The notes beneath the pieces are model-generated. The model was not told where the DNA came from, did no database searches, and saw nothing but the letters and a program-made list of their open reading frames with translations. A program made the translations under genes and the position numbers. From the NCBI GenBank assembly GCA_023053575.1, contig JAKZAP010000001.1, positions 20,788,533 to 20,852,532 of the forward strand: a stretch of DNA of 64,000 nucleotides, read 5' to 3'. The stretch comes from Branchinecta lynchi (lineage: Eukaryota; Arthropoda; Branchiopoda; Anostraca; Branchinectidae). Shown here piece after piece: positions 1 through 13,100 of this stretch. The stretch's first letter is position 1; each line of letters opens with the position of its first letter.

Positions 1-2515
1 CGGGTGCTGCGTATTCCAGGGTGGGTCTGATTAAAGAAGTATAAACTCGTAATAGGTGACACTGGGGTATTTTCATTTTTGGGATCCCAAAACGTAAGTG
101 GAGGGATACCTATGACATCGCAAAAGCTGTCCGTCTGTCCGTCCGTCTGTAAGCACGATAACTCTCGAAGGGAATGAGATATTTTGATGAAACTTGGTGA
201 GAAGGTTCGTTGGGTCGTCGGACCAGTCAAGTTCGTAGATGGGCTTTGTAGCTCTACATTTAGGGGTGGGGGAGGGGATTGAAATTAAGGGACAAACAAA
301 ATATTTTGAAACAGCTAATGTGATAGTTGATTATGAGGTAAGAAGACATGCTGAACACGATGGTGAAAACCATTTTGTCATCGGACAAGTAGTTCGCCCG
401 GAATCCGGCCAAAACCGGAAAGTTTGTTGAAAGTAAAAGTTTTATTTGAAGTTGATTAGATGTTCGATTTAGGGGTAGGAAGACATGCTGAAGACGATGG
501 TGAAAATTATTTTCTCGACGGACAAGTATTTCGCCCCGAATCCGGCCCAAACCGGAAAGTTTGTTGAAAGTAAATTGTTTTCACACAAGTGTTCAGCATG
601 TCCTCTTGCCGTAAATCGAACATCTAATCGACTCCAAATAAAACTTTTAATTTTAACAAACTTTCCGGTTCGGGCCGGATTCCGGGAGAAATACTTGTCC
701 GATGACAAAATGGTTTTCACCATCGTGTTCAGCATGTCTTCTTACCCCATAATCGACTATCACATTAGCTGTTTCAAAATATTTTGTTTGTCCTTTAATT
801 TGAATCCCTTCCCCACCCCTAAATGTAGAGCTACAAAGCCCATCTACGAACTTGACTGGTCCGACGACCCAACGAACCCTCACACCAAGTTTCATCAAAA
901 TATCTCATTCCCTTCGAGAGTTATCGTGCTTACAGACGGACGGACGGACGGACAGACGGACAACTTTTGCGATGTCATAGGTATCCCTCCACTTACGTTT
1001 TGGGATCCCAAAAATGCCAAACGGGTGCTGCGTATTCCAGGGTGGGTCTGATTAAAGAAGTATAAACTCGTAATAGGTGACACTGGGGTATTTTCATTTT
1101 TGGGATCCCAAAACGTAAGTGGAGGGATACCTATGACATCGCAAAAGTTGTCCGTCTGTCCGTCCGTCCGTCTGTCCGTCCGTCTGTAAGCACGATAACT
1201 CTCGAAGGGAATGAGATATTTTGATGAAACTCGGTGAGAAGGTTCGTTGGGTCGTCGGACCAGTCAAGTTCGTAGATGGGCTTTGTAGCTCTACATTTAG
1301 GGGTGGGGGAGGGGATTGAAATTAAGGGACAAACAAAATATTTTGAAACAGCTAATGTGATAGTTGATTATGGGGTAAGAAGACATGCTGAACACGATGG
1401 TGAAAACCATTTTGTCATCGGACAAGTAGTTCGCCCGGAATCTGGCCAAAACCGGAAAGTTTGTTGAAAGTAAAAGTTTTATTTGAAGTTGATTAGATGT
1501 TCGATTTAGGGGTAGGAAGACATGCTGAAGACGATGGTGAAAATTATTTTCTCGACGGACAAGTATTTCGCCCGGAATCCGGCCCAAACCGGAAAGTTTG
1601 TTGAAAGTAAAAGTTTTATTTGAAATTGATTAGATGTTAGATTTAGGGGTAGGAAGACATGCTGAAGACGATGGTGAAAACTATTTTCTCGATGGACAAG
1701 TATTTCGCCCGGAATCCGGCCCAAACCGGAAAGTTTGTTGAAAGTAAAAGTTTTATTTTAAGTTGATTAAATGTTCGATTTAGAGGTAGGGAGACATGCT
1801 GAAGACGATGGTGAAAACTATTTTCTCGACGGACAAGTATTTAGACCGGAATCCGGCCCAAACCGGAAAGTTTGTCAAAATTAAAAGTTTAATTTGGAGT
1901 TGATTGGATGTTCGATTTAGGGCAAGAAGACATGCTGAACACTTATGTGAAAACAAGTTTCTACCCGGACATGTAGTTCGTCCGGAATCCGGCCAAAACC
2001 GGAAAACTGTTGGAAGTCAAAGTTTTATTTCTAGTTGATTAGATAAGCGATTTAGGGGTAAGAAGAGATGCTGAGTCCCTGTGTGACAATCGTATTTTAC
2101 CCGGACATATAGTTCGACCGGAATCCGGCTGGAATCGGAAAATTTGTTATAAGCTAAATTTCTATTTGAAGTTGATGAGATGTTCATTACTGGGGAAAGA
2201 AGATACCCTGATTTCGTCTTTGAGCTTTCTTTTTTCGCCGGACAAGTAGTTCTGGAGTTCGGCCGGAACCGGGAAATTGGCAGGAAGTTTTCGTCAAAAC
2301 AGATATGACTTATAGGGGTAAACACACATGCTGAATCCAAATCTGAACTTGGTTTTCTCAGGTGATTAGCTATTTGGCCTTAATCTGTTTCTGAATTTTA
2401 ATTGTAAAAATGTTCAAGGAGTCTGGCGAAGACTGGATCTGGCTAAGACAAGACCCAGTTGTCTGGATCAGATATTGAATTTTTGGGATCCCATCGAAAC
2501 CTTTGGTCTTGTTGA
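1..2515 (+). mobile_element. family A element(s), rearranged, with ~138-bp internal array
   Basis: The left end, TTTTGGGATCCCAAAACG, occurs at about 76 and again at 1097. A unique ~270-bp segment with a GTCC microsatellite follows, then ~138-bp units recurring near 349 and 481 in the first copy, and near 1380, 1519, 1657, 1788, 1930, 2067 and 2206 in the second. The right end is about 2480-2515 (GGGATCCCATCGAAACC then GGTCTTGTT). Bases ~590-1017 are an inverted copy of the left part. ORFs in here are translations of the repeat and not genes. Confidence 0.85.
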
Positions 2516-3722
2516 AAGAAGTTTTAGGTTTTGTATTCCCGCTGGCTCTCCGTTCCCCACTCTTAATTTTGACGATTCAGTTGATGGAAGCTTATCTTTT
2601 ACCGGGACTGGTCGCAATCTTGTCGTTCTTTCACAACCGGGATTGGTACCGGCTATGGCGGAGTTACAAAAATTCTCTTACGAGCCGCTATTTTAGTGGG
2701 GTATTAAACCAAGCTAGGCTTTTGCTTTCGTATTTAACAAAGCAGATCTAGTTCGACGTTCAAAGCCAGCAAAAACAAAGCTATTAGTATTTTCTTCAGT
2801 TAGAAGCGGAGCTCCTGTACTATTTTCTTTCGTTGTTGGTGTAGGAAATCTATGCTTGTTGTCTCATCAGCAACCCTGGCTAAACGGTTAGCTTTTCCCA
2901 AATACCGCAGTCTAGGTTGCTGGCTGCTGGCAGCTTCACCTTCAAGCTTTTAAAACTCTTGAGAAACCAGAGTAGAGTAGAGTAGATTTTTAATTCTAAA
3001 AAGTAACTTTCACAACGTGAACGCCGAATTTGACTTCTACGTCCAAACATAACTAAACACTCGAATCAATTTGTCAATCCAATAATAATTGCAACACAAT
3101 TCGTAAACAGATTCATCAATCAATACAAAACTTATCTACCACAATTTACACGAAAGACTCATTCGGCGAACATTTTGCCAAAAACTTCTAAAACAAATAA
3201 AAATCATTCTAATGAAATGATTTAATTTTTTTGCCAAATTCAATCAAAGTCAATTTTTAATCATTACGTCAAAAGTAATTTCACTAAAATACATATATAA
3301 AACAAAATAAAACATTCTAAATGGGTCAGAAACTAAAACTAACAATTCAACCAGTACAGAGCTTCTTCTCTTATCCTCTGCACACCCTTCTTGTTTGTTT
3401 CTGTGAAGCTGTCAAGTCAAGCCAAATTTTTGTCCTGTTTCGATCTTCCCTAGGCTACCTGATTTAGAAGGGTCCTGGATTGTCGCAGACTTACCAGCGG
3501 TAGTTCCTTTAGCGGTTAAAGAAAAACATATAAATAAGCTGATACTCTTGGTGACTAACTCTACATGCCGATGAACAAACGCCGTGTACCTAGTGGAAGA
3601 GCCGGAAGCGTCACCACAGCTGTCCCCAACGAATGCCGCTTATTGGTTGAGACAGGATTTGAATAATCGTTCAGGCGACGTTTCTCGTTCTTCCCGAGGT
3701 TCAGTATCGTGTTTTGGACTTA
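2516..3722. other. no gene recognised
   Basis: This is intronic DNA of DNAJC11. It contains a short GAGTA-type microsatellite near 2970 and an AT-rich stretch at 2990-3330. I saw no exon matching the N-terminal part of DNAJC11. Confidence 0.6.
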
Positions 3723-3875
3723 CACCCTAAAAAGTTTCTCCGAAAAAGGATGCAGTATTTGCTGCTGGTGTTAATCTTATCTCTATTGGGATCAAATTAA
3801 TCCGAATAAGGGATAATCTTATCTCAGTAAAGACAAGATTAATCCCGGTAGCAAATAATGCGAGATTTTACAGTG
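3723..3875. mobile_element. palindromic MITE, CACTGTAAA family (copy 1)
   Basis: A ~153-bp imperfect palindrome begins CACCCTAAAAAGTTTCTCC and ends in TTTTACAGTG. Its arms carry mirrored blocks (TTAATCTTATC / ATCTTATCTC, AAGATTAATCCC). The same palindrome recurs at 37915-38072 and 39066-39235. The left flank is TA. Confidence 0.7.
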
Positions 3876-3926
3876 AAGTCGTATAGAGCATTGCGTTTTC
3901 ATGAAATCTTTACTTCCTCTTCATAG

Positions 3927-4116
3927 GGTGGCGTCCAGCCTGTGGGATGTTGAAGTCGGCGGGATGTCGTTCAGCCAGTCCATTGAAGCCCCCCTAACCA
4001 TCAGAGACACAGCTACGCTTGGGGGCAACCTTTCGACTGTCAATGGGACTGGTTCAGGGTCCATCACTGGGTCCGTTCGGCGCATTACGTCACCTAAAGG
4101 TTGGACCGAGCTTGAG
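3927..4116 (+). CDS. DNAJC11: DNAJC11 exon a (SQSIEAPLT block)
   Basis: The acceptor AG is at 3925-3926 after a pyrimidine-rich tract and the donor GTATGA starts at 4117. The exon begins with the third base of a codon and ends in phase 0. It encodes [12 protein letters not shown] and then a Gly/Ser/Thr-rich stretch ending GWTELE, the conserved start of the DNAJC11 C-terminal domain. A palindromic MITE ends 51 bp upstream of this exon. Confidence 0.92.
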
Positions 4117-7100
4117 GTATGATCCGTGAATGTATATAGAGGTGGGTTGCGTAGTGGCGAGTACAGGTGCCACTCGATAGCCGACATGTATTTAATGAAA
4201 ATTTGCTGACGATCCGGATCCTGGCCAGACCCTACATTTCGAACATTCGTGTTTTGCTGTCAGTGCGGTAGTCCCTCCTCGGCCGGTTTACGAGATATTA
4301 GGTTTAGATGATACTTACATTCAGCAGATCTGTTTTCAGACCTTTTTCGATTACTAGCGTCTAGAAATCTTCCACAAACCACATTGTTGAATTGTGCATG
4401 AAACCCGCCAAGCTACTCAGAGGACTGCTTGCTCTAAAGAGCAAGCAGTCTCTGTTTTCCAGTTTCCACCCGTGTTAGCCTAGTGCTATTGGGGTTAAAA
4501 TAAAATTGATTGATTGATTGATTGAAAGAGCTTTAACCATGGAACTCACGTGCTATATTCTAACCCTTCAAACACATCAGAAGTTGGCATTTCAGAACGA
4601 ATTTCAGACCCTCCGGTTGACCTTTAGTCCCTCGCCCTCTAACTGACGTTGGAGGGACCTGGGCTCTTAAAATTAGAAGTATTAGGCAGATGACCTCTCC
4701 ACTTGCCACTTCATCCCAATTCTTCGGCCGGTTCGTCCGCATGTCGCAAGACGCCCTCCCCCCCCCCTCTCCGAACAACACCCAATATAAGCTATCAACC
4801 CAAGTCACAGGGTGTTAGTGAGCAATTAATATTCCCAAGTGGTTCCAGTCTCGTCTCCAATTTACATTCCAGATTGCATCGTGTCAACGTATCTGAAGTT
4901 GCATTTTCGTCCAGCTTTTGGAACCCCTTTAACTTCCAACCGACATTTAGCCTACTGGACTGTTATCTTCCTGCCAGAGCAAAATAACACTAGGAATTAG
5001 TGCCAAGACCTATACTTACATTAATATTTCCGCAGATCTGTTTTCAGAACAATTTTGATTATTAGTGTGTAGACAATCTTCCAAAAACCACATCCAAGCT
5101 TCTTAAACGGACAGAAAAGAGGACATTGGAGGGTGTATCTTTTTTTTGTTCCTCTGCTCAGAATACTAAGCTATTGGAGCCAATGTTGGTACAGAGCAAA
5201 ACAACACTAGGGAGTAGCAGAGCAAAATCATACTAAAGAGTAGCGCCAAGACCTATACTCTCCATGCTTTGCAAACGGACCATACTCGTAGCGCCACTCA
5301 CTACGCTTGGGCACTTAAAGCGAGACAGACTTGCGGGCTTAGAAATTTCTAGTAAAGCAAAGGTGCGGGTTGCCCACACCAAGGAAATAATGGAGGCTGT
5401 ATCATTTTTTTGTAATGCTCAGAATATGAAGTTATCGGAGCCAGCGCTGGTGAACGACTGAATGAGTTTCAGCAGGGATGTTCTCTATCGCTAGTGGTAA
5501 TAGCATCGCTGCTATTCGAGTGTGTGTCAATGTTGTCAAGTCTTGGCGCTACTCTCTTCTGTTAGTTTGCTCTGCGTACGACTGAATGAGTTTCAGTTAG
5601 GACGTTCTCTATCTCTAGTGGCGCTAGTGTCGCTGCTATCGAGAGTGTGTCACTTTTTTCAGTTCTTGGTGCTACTTTCAGTTCAGTTCAAATAATTTAT
5701 TTCCTCCAGAAGTCGGAGAGTAAAAAACGTAGTAAACACATACATAACTGGCCAAAAATATAAAACGACAACTATGACATAACAAGGCCGTATCGCATAA
5801 AACAGATCAAAGGCAAATATCAAACAAAATTAAAAAAATAATTAAAACTTATGCGTAATAACTCAGTGTTATACTGCTCCCTAGTCTTATTTTGCTCTGC
5901 TTCCTGCATTTGTTATTTTGATTGTGTTGAAGGTTTTTTTTTCTGAAATTTTATTTGGCTTGCAGGTGGGAGCGGGCAATGGTTTGCTGCTGACCGCGAG
6001 GGGATACAGGAGCCTCTCGCAGCGAGTATTCTGCAACTACGGAATAATGGGTGCAATAGCAAGGGACAGTACTAGCGTCTCTTTGCGGCCAGGTCTCGTT
6101 GCAAGTAAGTAGCTCTATGACAAGTTCACCAGATTTAACTAAGTGTTTGGTAGTGCAAAATGGATACGTCAGCTGAGTTTTATTAGAGCTATATTTTGGC
6201 CCTTCTTGGCAAGTGTCCTCTTCAGGCTCAAAACAGCTCAAGTTGGAAAAACGAACTAGTGGGAAAATGTGCACAAACCCGTTTAGTTAGGTGGTGCCAG
6301 GGGCTTACCTTGTTGTTTTCCTACAAGTCCTTTTTTCCAACTTGAGCGGTTTTGAGCCCAAAGAGGACCCTTGCCAAGAAGGGCCGAAGTATAGCTCTTA
6401 TAAAATTCAGCTAACGTATCCATTTTGCACTATCAAATATGATTCGCAGTCAGCTTGGGCTGAAGGAATATTTATTAAGTAATTTATTTGTAACCAGTAA
6501 TTCTAAAAGTGGATTCATGCTAAGTTTCATTGTGCTGGCTGATATGGAAGTGCCCGAACTAGCAAAACCGGTACAGACCGACAGACATTACGATCGCTAC
6601 ATGGCGCTTGAGCCGAGGCTGCAAGGGCCAGAAAATGAACAGAAAAGACGGAATTGTAAGATCTAGATTGTGTTGGTAATACTGAAATGTTGAGCTAACG
6701 CTTTGCAGCTAACATACGTTACGTCTGTAATAAACTCGTTGAAGTTTTGTTCTTCTACACAGTTGAGGGTTTCCGCTCAACGTGTCTCCGTAAAAGAGCA
6801 GGCAAACTATCGTTCACATATTCGGCTTTTCATTTCAGCGTTCGCTAAAAAGCGAAGCTTCCAACGACTGTATCCAGAACAAGTTAAAGTAAGCGCCGCA
6901 TGCGAAATTTTTTTAATCTGCCTTTCTTCCGGAAAAATTTTGCTGCCTACCATATAAGTTCTAGCTTTTAACGTGTTTTCAAAGCCCCGAAAATGTCAAT
7001 CATAAAACGCCAACTAAATGAAAATCGATCTTCCAAATTTGTGTAAAACTAATTTTAATGATCAGTTCAGACTGTTCCTTTAATGCAAACTCGTATACTT

Positions 7101-10100
7101 AAATTCACACATTCGCCTTTTCGTTTCAACTTTGGCTAAAAAGCGAAGCTTCCAACGATTACACCCAGAATAAGTTGAAGTAAGCGCCGCATACGAATTT
7201 TTTTTTCATTTTTCCGTTAACATTTGCGCCCGGCAAATGTTTGCAGAATTTGATTTCTTACGTATACGAAGAACCCGGTGTGCCGAGAGAATACCGACGC
7301 CCGACAAAACCATTCAGAATTCGATTTCGTCTTTGTTTTGCCCGACAAGACTGTAAAGATCTTTGTTTCTGACATGTAAATAGAAGCCGATGTGCCAACG
7401 AAACTTAAAACTTTCGGGATGCGCAAGATAAAAGGTTTACAGAATTTGATTTCTTTCGTTTAAAAAGACCCTAATGTGCCTACGAGAATTCCGACGCCCG
7501 AAAAAACCATACATCATTTGATTTCTTCTCTGTTTTGCCCGACTGGACTGTACAGATTCCCTTAATTTATTGGTCCTCTGTAACTAAGCTCTTCTCGTTC
7601 CAGTTGATTTCTGACGTGTAAAAGTAACCCGTTTTGCGACGAGACTTGAACTTCCCGGGTGCGCCCGACAAAGTTTGCAGAATTTGATTTATTACGTATA
7701 AATAGAACCCGATGTGCCGACGAGTCGACCAACGCCCAACAAAAGCATACAAAATTTAATTTCCTCTGTATTCCTTATGTATGAAAGAACCCGATATGCC
7801 ATATAGAATACCAAGGCCCGACAAAAGGCATGCAGATTCGATTTCTTCTGTGTTTTGCCCGACAAAAGTTTGAAGGATTTTATTTCTTGTGTATTAAAAG
7901 AACTTAATGTGCCAACAAGCCGACCGACGCTCGACAAAAGCATACTCAATTCCATTTATTCTGTGTTTGCTGGCGCTCCGCTTTATGTTGGAGCAGAGCA
8001 AAAGAACATTAGCGAGTAGCGCAAAAAAAAAAAAAAATAAAGTGACGCACACTCCAATGGCACCGACACTAGCACCACTAGCGATAGGGAACGTCCCGAC
8101 TGAAACGCATTCAGTCGATCATCACCGGGGCTCAATAACTGCCTATTCTCAACAGAGATAATACAAGATACAACCTCCCCTGTTTGCTCGATGTGTGCAA
8201 AGAGTATCTTACCTTTGGTAAAAATTTCTAAACCCGAAACTATGTATCGCTTTATGATGCCGCAAGCGTGGTGAGCGGCGCTACGAGTATGGCCCGTCGT
8301 GAAGCATGGAAAGCATAGGTCTTGGCGCTACTCCCTGGTGGTATTTTCCTCTGGACTACAGTGTTGTAGAAGTATGCCTCTTCGAATGACAGTTGAATTT
8401 GGACAGTGCCATTCTTCATCCTCTTGCTATGACCATAGTTAGTCAGCTCTCAACTGTGCAAATGCCTTATTACAAGGCTGCATGTAATAAATTCATTCAT
8501 TCATTCATTCATTCTCAGTTAACCGAAGTTCCTAAGCTCCTCTTATGGTGTCGAAGTTCCTAAGCTCCTCTTGAATGGTGTGTTGGGTCTTTATTTTATA
8601 ATTTAGCCTAAAGCTGTGGTTTCCGAAGTTACCGAAATTCCAAAGAAGCAAACTATTTCTGTACGCCTTTAGCTAGCCTTAGGTAATTTATCTAGTCACT
8701 GTGTCTGTTTATTGCTTGAAAAGGGAAGGCGTGCCTTGTTCAGTATCGTAGCAACTTACGATCATTTTCTCAGGTTCCTGTAGGAGTCTTGATTGTTTAA
8801 TCGAGAAAATAGAAAACAGGCAGAAAAATATATGATTAAATAAAATGTCAAACATTAAAGTGCATCTGACGTCTCGACTTTCTTCAAATATTCATGATGG
8901 ACTTGTAGTATATTTGTTTCTTTCCCAGGCATTTCCGCTGTTCGCGGGTGCGGTCAGATGTCAGTTTATCAGTTCAGTTCATTGTATTCATAAAAATAGA
9001 GAACACCATTAACTGTTTATGGCCCCACCATAAGGCCTAACATAAGGCCTGGCAATGGCAATGGGCGCAGGATGCCATGCAATCCGCTACGGACATAAAA
9101 CCGTTTCAGTTTATTTCCCTGGAGTCGGATCAGTGTGGAGAAAGACCCGAAGGAAAAGGAAAGAAACGGATCTTGTTTTTTTTTTAACAATCAAAATTAG
9201 GCTCGCATAACAACCACAAGGAGAAAATATGCCACAGGTTGAGGTGGAAGGGCGTCTTCTTCCGTTTAACAAGTTTTTGAAAAAACAAATATTTTAGGTC
9301 TTGGGACTCAACTTGACAAGGAGACCATGGGTTACTTGACTTGGAAGGCGGGATTGTCTAGCGGGCTTACGACCCGAGTCGTACGAGACAACGACACAAG
9401 ATACATATCGGCATCTATTCATTTAGGAATACCTCATAGTTTTGCATCACTTAGCTACATTCGAAAAATTAAAGCAGATGAGCTGAAGCTACGGGGATCG
9501 ATTGAGTGAGTATTTTGTCTACTGTCTCGGTATTATTTTAAGTCGATAGTCTTAAAATTCAACTGAAAAGCTAACTTATTTCTTGTATTATTTCTCAGGA
9601 TACAGTGAATTATTCGGATTCTGCTGATTTTTTTTTATTATTTTTCATTATCTTCTCTAGTAGTGACGTATAGCATATCTACGGCCGTCCCCAGAACGCA
9701 AATTCTACTATGGCGATTCTGCTATGAATTCGAATCTAAACAGAAACGTGGATTTTCAGTTGCCAGTGGTGAAATTGGTGAAGACTGCTAAGTGCCTGAA
9801 CTCAGATTTTTCTTAAATCTTTTTCGTCAGGCATACACCACAGTTACAAGGTGATAGAGGTTTTCAGATCCGACAGGGGAAGTCCACTACTCGAAAATTG
9901 ATTGTTCGTGAATACCGGAGCAACGAAGTAACGCATTTCCGTCGCGACTTCAAACCTATTTAAGTGAATAACTGATGGGTGTTATGAACTATGATGTTAT
10001 TTATTGGAAAACTCAACTTAGACTGACTACATAATGAACATATACACGCTTAAATAGGCCGGTTCCAACGTAGTTGCACTTTTACTTTCGTCGGGAGAAA

Positions 10101-13100
10101 CCAGGGGGTTTTCGGCCTAGATTAGTTAGGCCAAGGGTTTGACAGCTCTTAGGTTCATGACAATGGGTAACTAGATTGTCCTATCTCAGGCCTTTTTCGG
10201 TTAAGCCTTTAAAGGACACCTGAATGAAGAGTACCAAGTATCATCCCTATCTGTATGACGTCCGTTAACATTGCCTGCAAAAAACCAATCCAAATACGAA
10301 ATACCGTTTCCAAGCTATGGTTTTTGCTCCATTTTGCATGTGTCCTTATTTCAGTACCGAGCAATTTTAGAAATGAACAAATGTCTCCAATCAACCCTTC
10401 TTCTGGAATATTTTTTAACCAGATAAGCCCAAACATATATCTAGAAGAAATTCTAATACGATCCGGCCAGCGTTGTACAAGATTTGAATGAATTGCGCTT
10501 TTTGTCTTGGAGTCTGCATGTGCAAACCTCCGGAAACAATCATCCCTATTTTGAAAACGTCCACGCTCAGGAGAAGAATGCTCTCCGTGTCTATGACTGT
10601 AAATGTATTCTCCATGATGTGTTCAAGTATGGTTTCATTGTTCAGGTGTCCTTTAAGGTCTACAGATAGTTGCTTTTTTTTATACAAGTTTGAAGTTACC
10701 TTCAAACTCAAACGTCTCTGTTTAAACACCGTTTTTGGTCGCCGGTCACATTTCTTTGTCCTCCAGAATCTGACCGTCGAACATCGTGAGCTAGCAAGTT
10801 CGAAGTTTGCTTGAAACTTTGAAGAACGGCGACCAGGCAAGGATCGCCGGAGTCGTAAAAACACTTATTAGGCAAACGGTAGCATTCAACGACGTTTGAA
10901 AACGGAAATTAAGCAACGGGCGAAGCCAACAGCGAAGAAAACTTCGATCAGAAACGCAACTAATGTAACTGATAGCCGGAGGTTCTTTCACTTCTGACAG
11001 GCGTGGAATCCCTCGCTGAGGCGGCTGGTTGGTCGATTTAACCAGCTTTTGTAACAGTGTCACCAGAATACCAGCTGTACAACAGAAAGCTGCACAGTGA
11101 CTTACGGAAGACGCTTTTCTGGTCTACGACTAATGGCACTGAGCTCGTTTTGCATCGGACCCAGCTTAATACGTTAAAAATGAACCGTCTAAGGTTTTGT
11201 ACTACTTTTCTGACAACTGTCACCGTAAAATCTCTAAAAAAAAAAATTCGGCAGAGGTATTGCTTAGCATTTCCTCTAGATTTCAGTAGTGCAGAAAATA
11301 TGATCAAGATTAATCATAACAGCAATAACGTAGTCAAAGCGAGTTCTTTGTTTGTATGTCTTCTTCTGCACCCTGTGACGCCTTTCCGAAGAACTATAAT
11401 ACTAAACAACAATTAAAAACTCCCAGAGGAGACCTCAACCTCAGGAAGCTGATGTATTTGGCTCTATGTCTGTTTGCCTGTTAATTTTTCTAATAACTTA
11501 ACATCTACTTCTGACGGTTTTAGAAAAAACAAACCCCCACGGAAGTTGAAAGAAGTGTACTAGCTGTACCAACTGCCTTACACCTTGTCATTATGACAAA
11601 GTCACCGGGAAAACAACTTTAGAAATTTTAAGTCTAAATTTTGTTTTTCTCTCTTGCAGGATTGGTACATTCGGTGGTAATCTAGAATACGGGATAGAGA
11701 AGAAAATTTCCAAGTTCAGTTTCTTACGAGCAAGCGTCTCAGTAGGAATTCCATCCGGTGTCATGCTTAAGATCAGGTAAGCATCTTGTAACTTATTTCC
11801 CACCAATTTAAATCCCTTTCTCCCACTCCTGAATACAAGGCTACAGAACCCGTTTACGAACTTGACATGTACGGTCAGAGGCTCCCAAGGGGGGGGGGGG
11901 ATTCGGTAGAAACGGGCACTGCCCGTTTATTTTCTGTCCATTTCAAATTGGGTGATTTCACGTGTTTGTTGGTTCTCATTCTTTATCGGATTTGGTAGTT
12001 CATCAAACTTTTGTTCTATCCGCATCTATTTCACCGCATTCGGTCTTTCTATTTGCAATTTCGGTGATTTGATGTATTTATTTATTTAGTTCCCATTCGT
12101 TACCGAATACGGTTATCACCGGATATTTGTTCAACCCGCGTCTTTGTCCCCGCATTCGGTCCGCCCCTTGGTCAATTTGGTGAATTTAACGTGCCTATTT
12201 GATCCCGTTCATTATCAAAATGGATAATTTCACCGAACTTTTTATGGCACTTGCAGCTTCGCTCAAGTGCCATATACCGCTAACTTTTTGGTCTGTCCGT
12301 CGGTCTGTCAGGCCACTGTTCTCGAGTTAGGTACTTGCAGATGTGCTAGGAGGATGAAAAATTGACAGGCACCCGGACAAACTAGCTTGGAAATAGTCAT
12401 TTGCCCGATCCGACTATCGTGGGGGAGAGGGGGACGGTGGAATCCGGAATTTAGGGGCATGATAACTTTTGAACAGGTGTTCAGATCTTAACGGGTGATC
12501 GGATCATAATGAAACTTGATATTTGAAATGTCCACATGTCTCGGATATTCCCTTTCAAGTCCGGACCGGATCCGATGAAGGGGGGGGGGGGGGGGGTCGG
12601 AGAGGGAACTGGAAATCTTGTTACACCCTTAGAGTGGAGCGATCAGGATGAAACTGGGTGGGAAGAACAAGCACTACCCCTGGATACATCAGTGATAAAA
12701 CCGGACCGGATTCGGGCACTGTGGGGGAGGGGGATTCCGGTGATTGCAAGTTAAGGTACTTCGAGATGTGCTAAGACGATTAAACTTGGCTCGAACGTTG
12801 GAAACTTGACAAGATTGGCTTAGAAATAGTCGCTTCCTAGATCCGACCATCGCGGGGTGGTGGGGGGGGGGGGGGGTGGACGGAGGAGAATCCTGAGCTA
12901 TACGTAACTTTCGCCCGACTAATCGGATTCAAATGAAACTTAATATATCGAAAGACAATGTGTCTCAATGCCCCATTTCAAGTCCGGACCGGATCCGATA
13001 AATGTGGTGGAGGGGGGGGGGGGGGGAGGAGGGTGAACCGGAAATGTTGTGACAAGCTGAGAGTGGAGCGATCGGGATGAAACTTGGTGGGAAGAACAGG

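Noticed and set aside
485..1051. 188-codon frame on the + strand and similar frames recurring in family A copies
   Set aside because: The peptide follows the inverted family-A repeat and changes with each copy; it contains microsatellite-derived DGRTDGQTD. No gene is implied.
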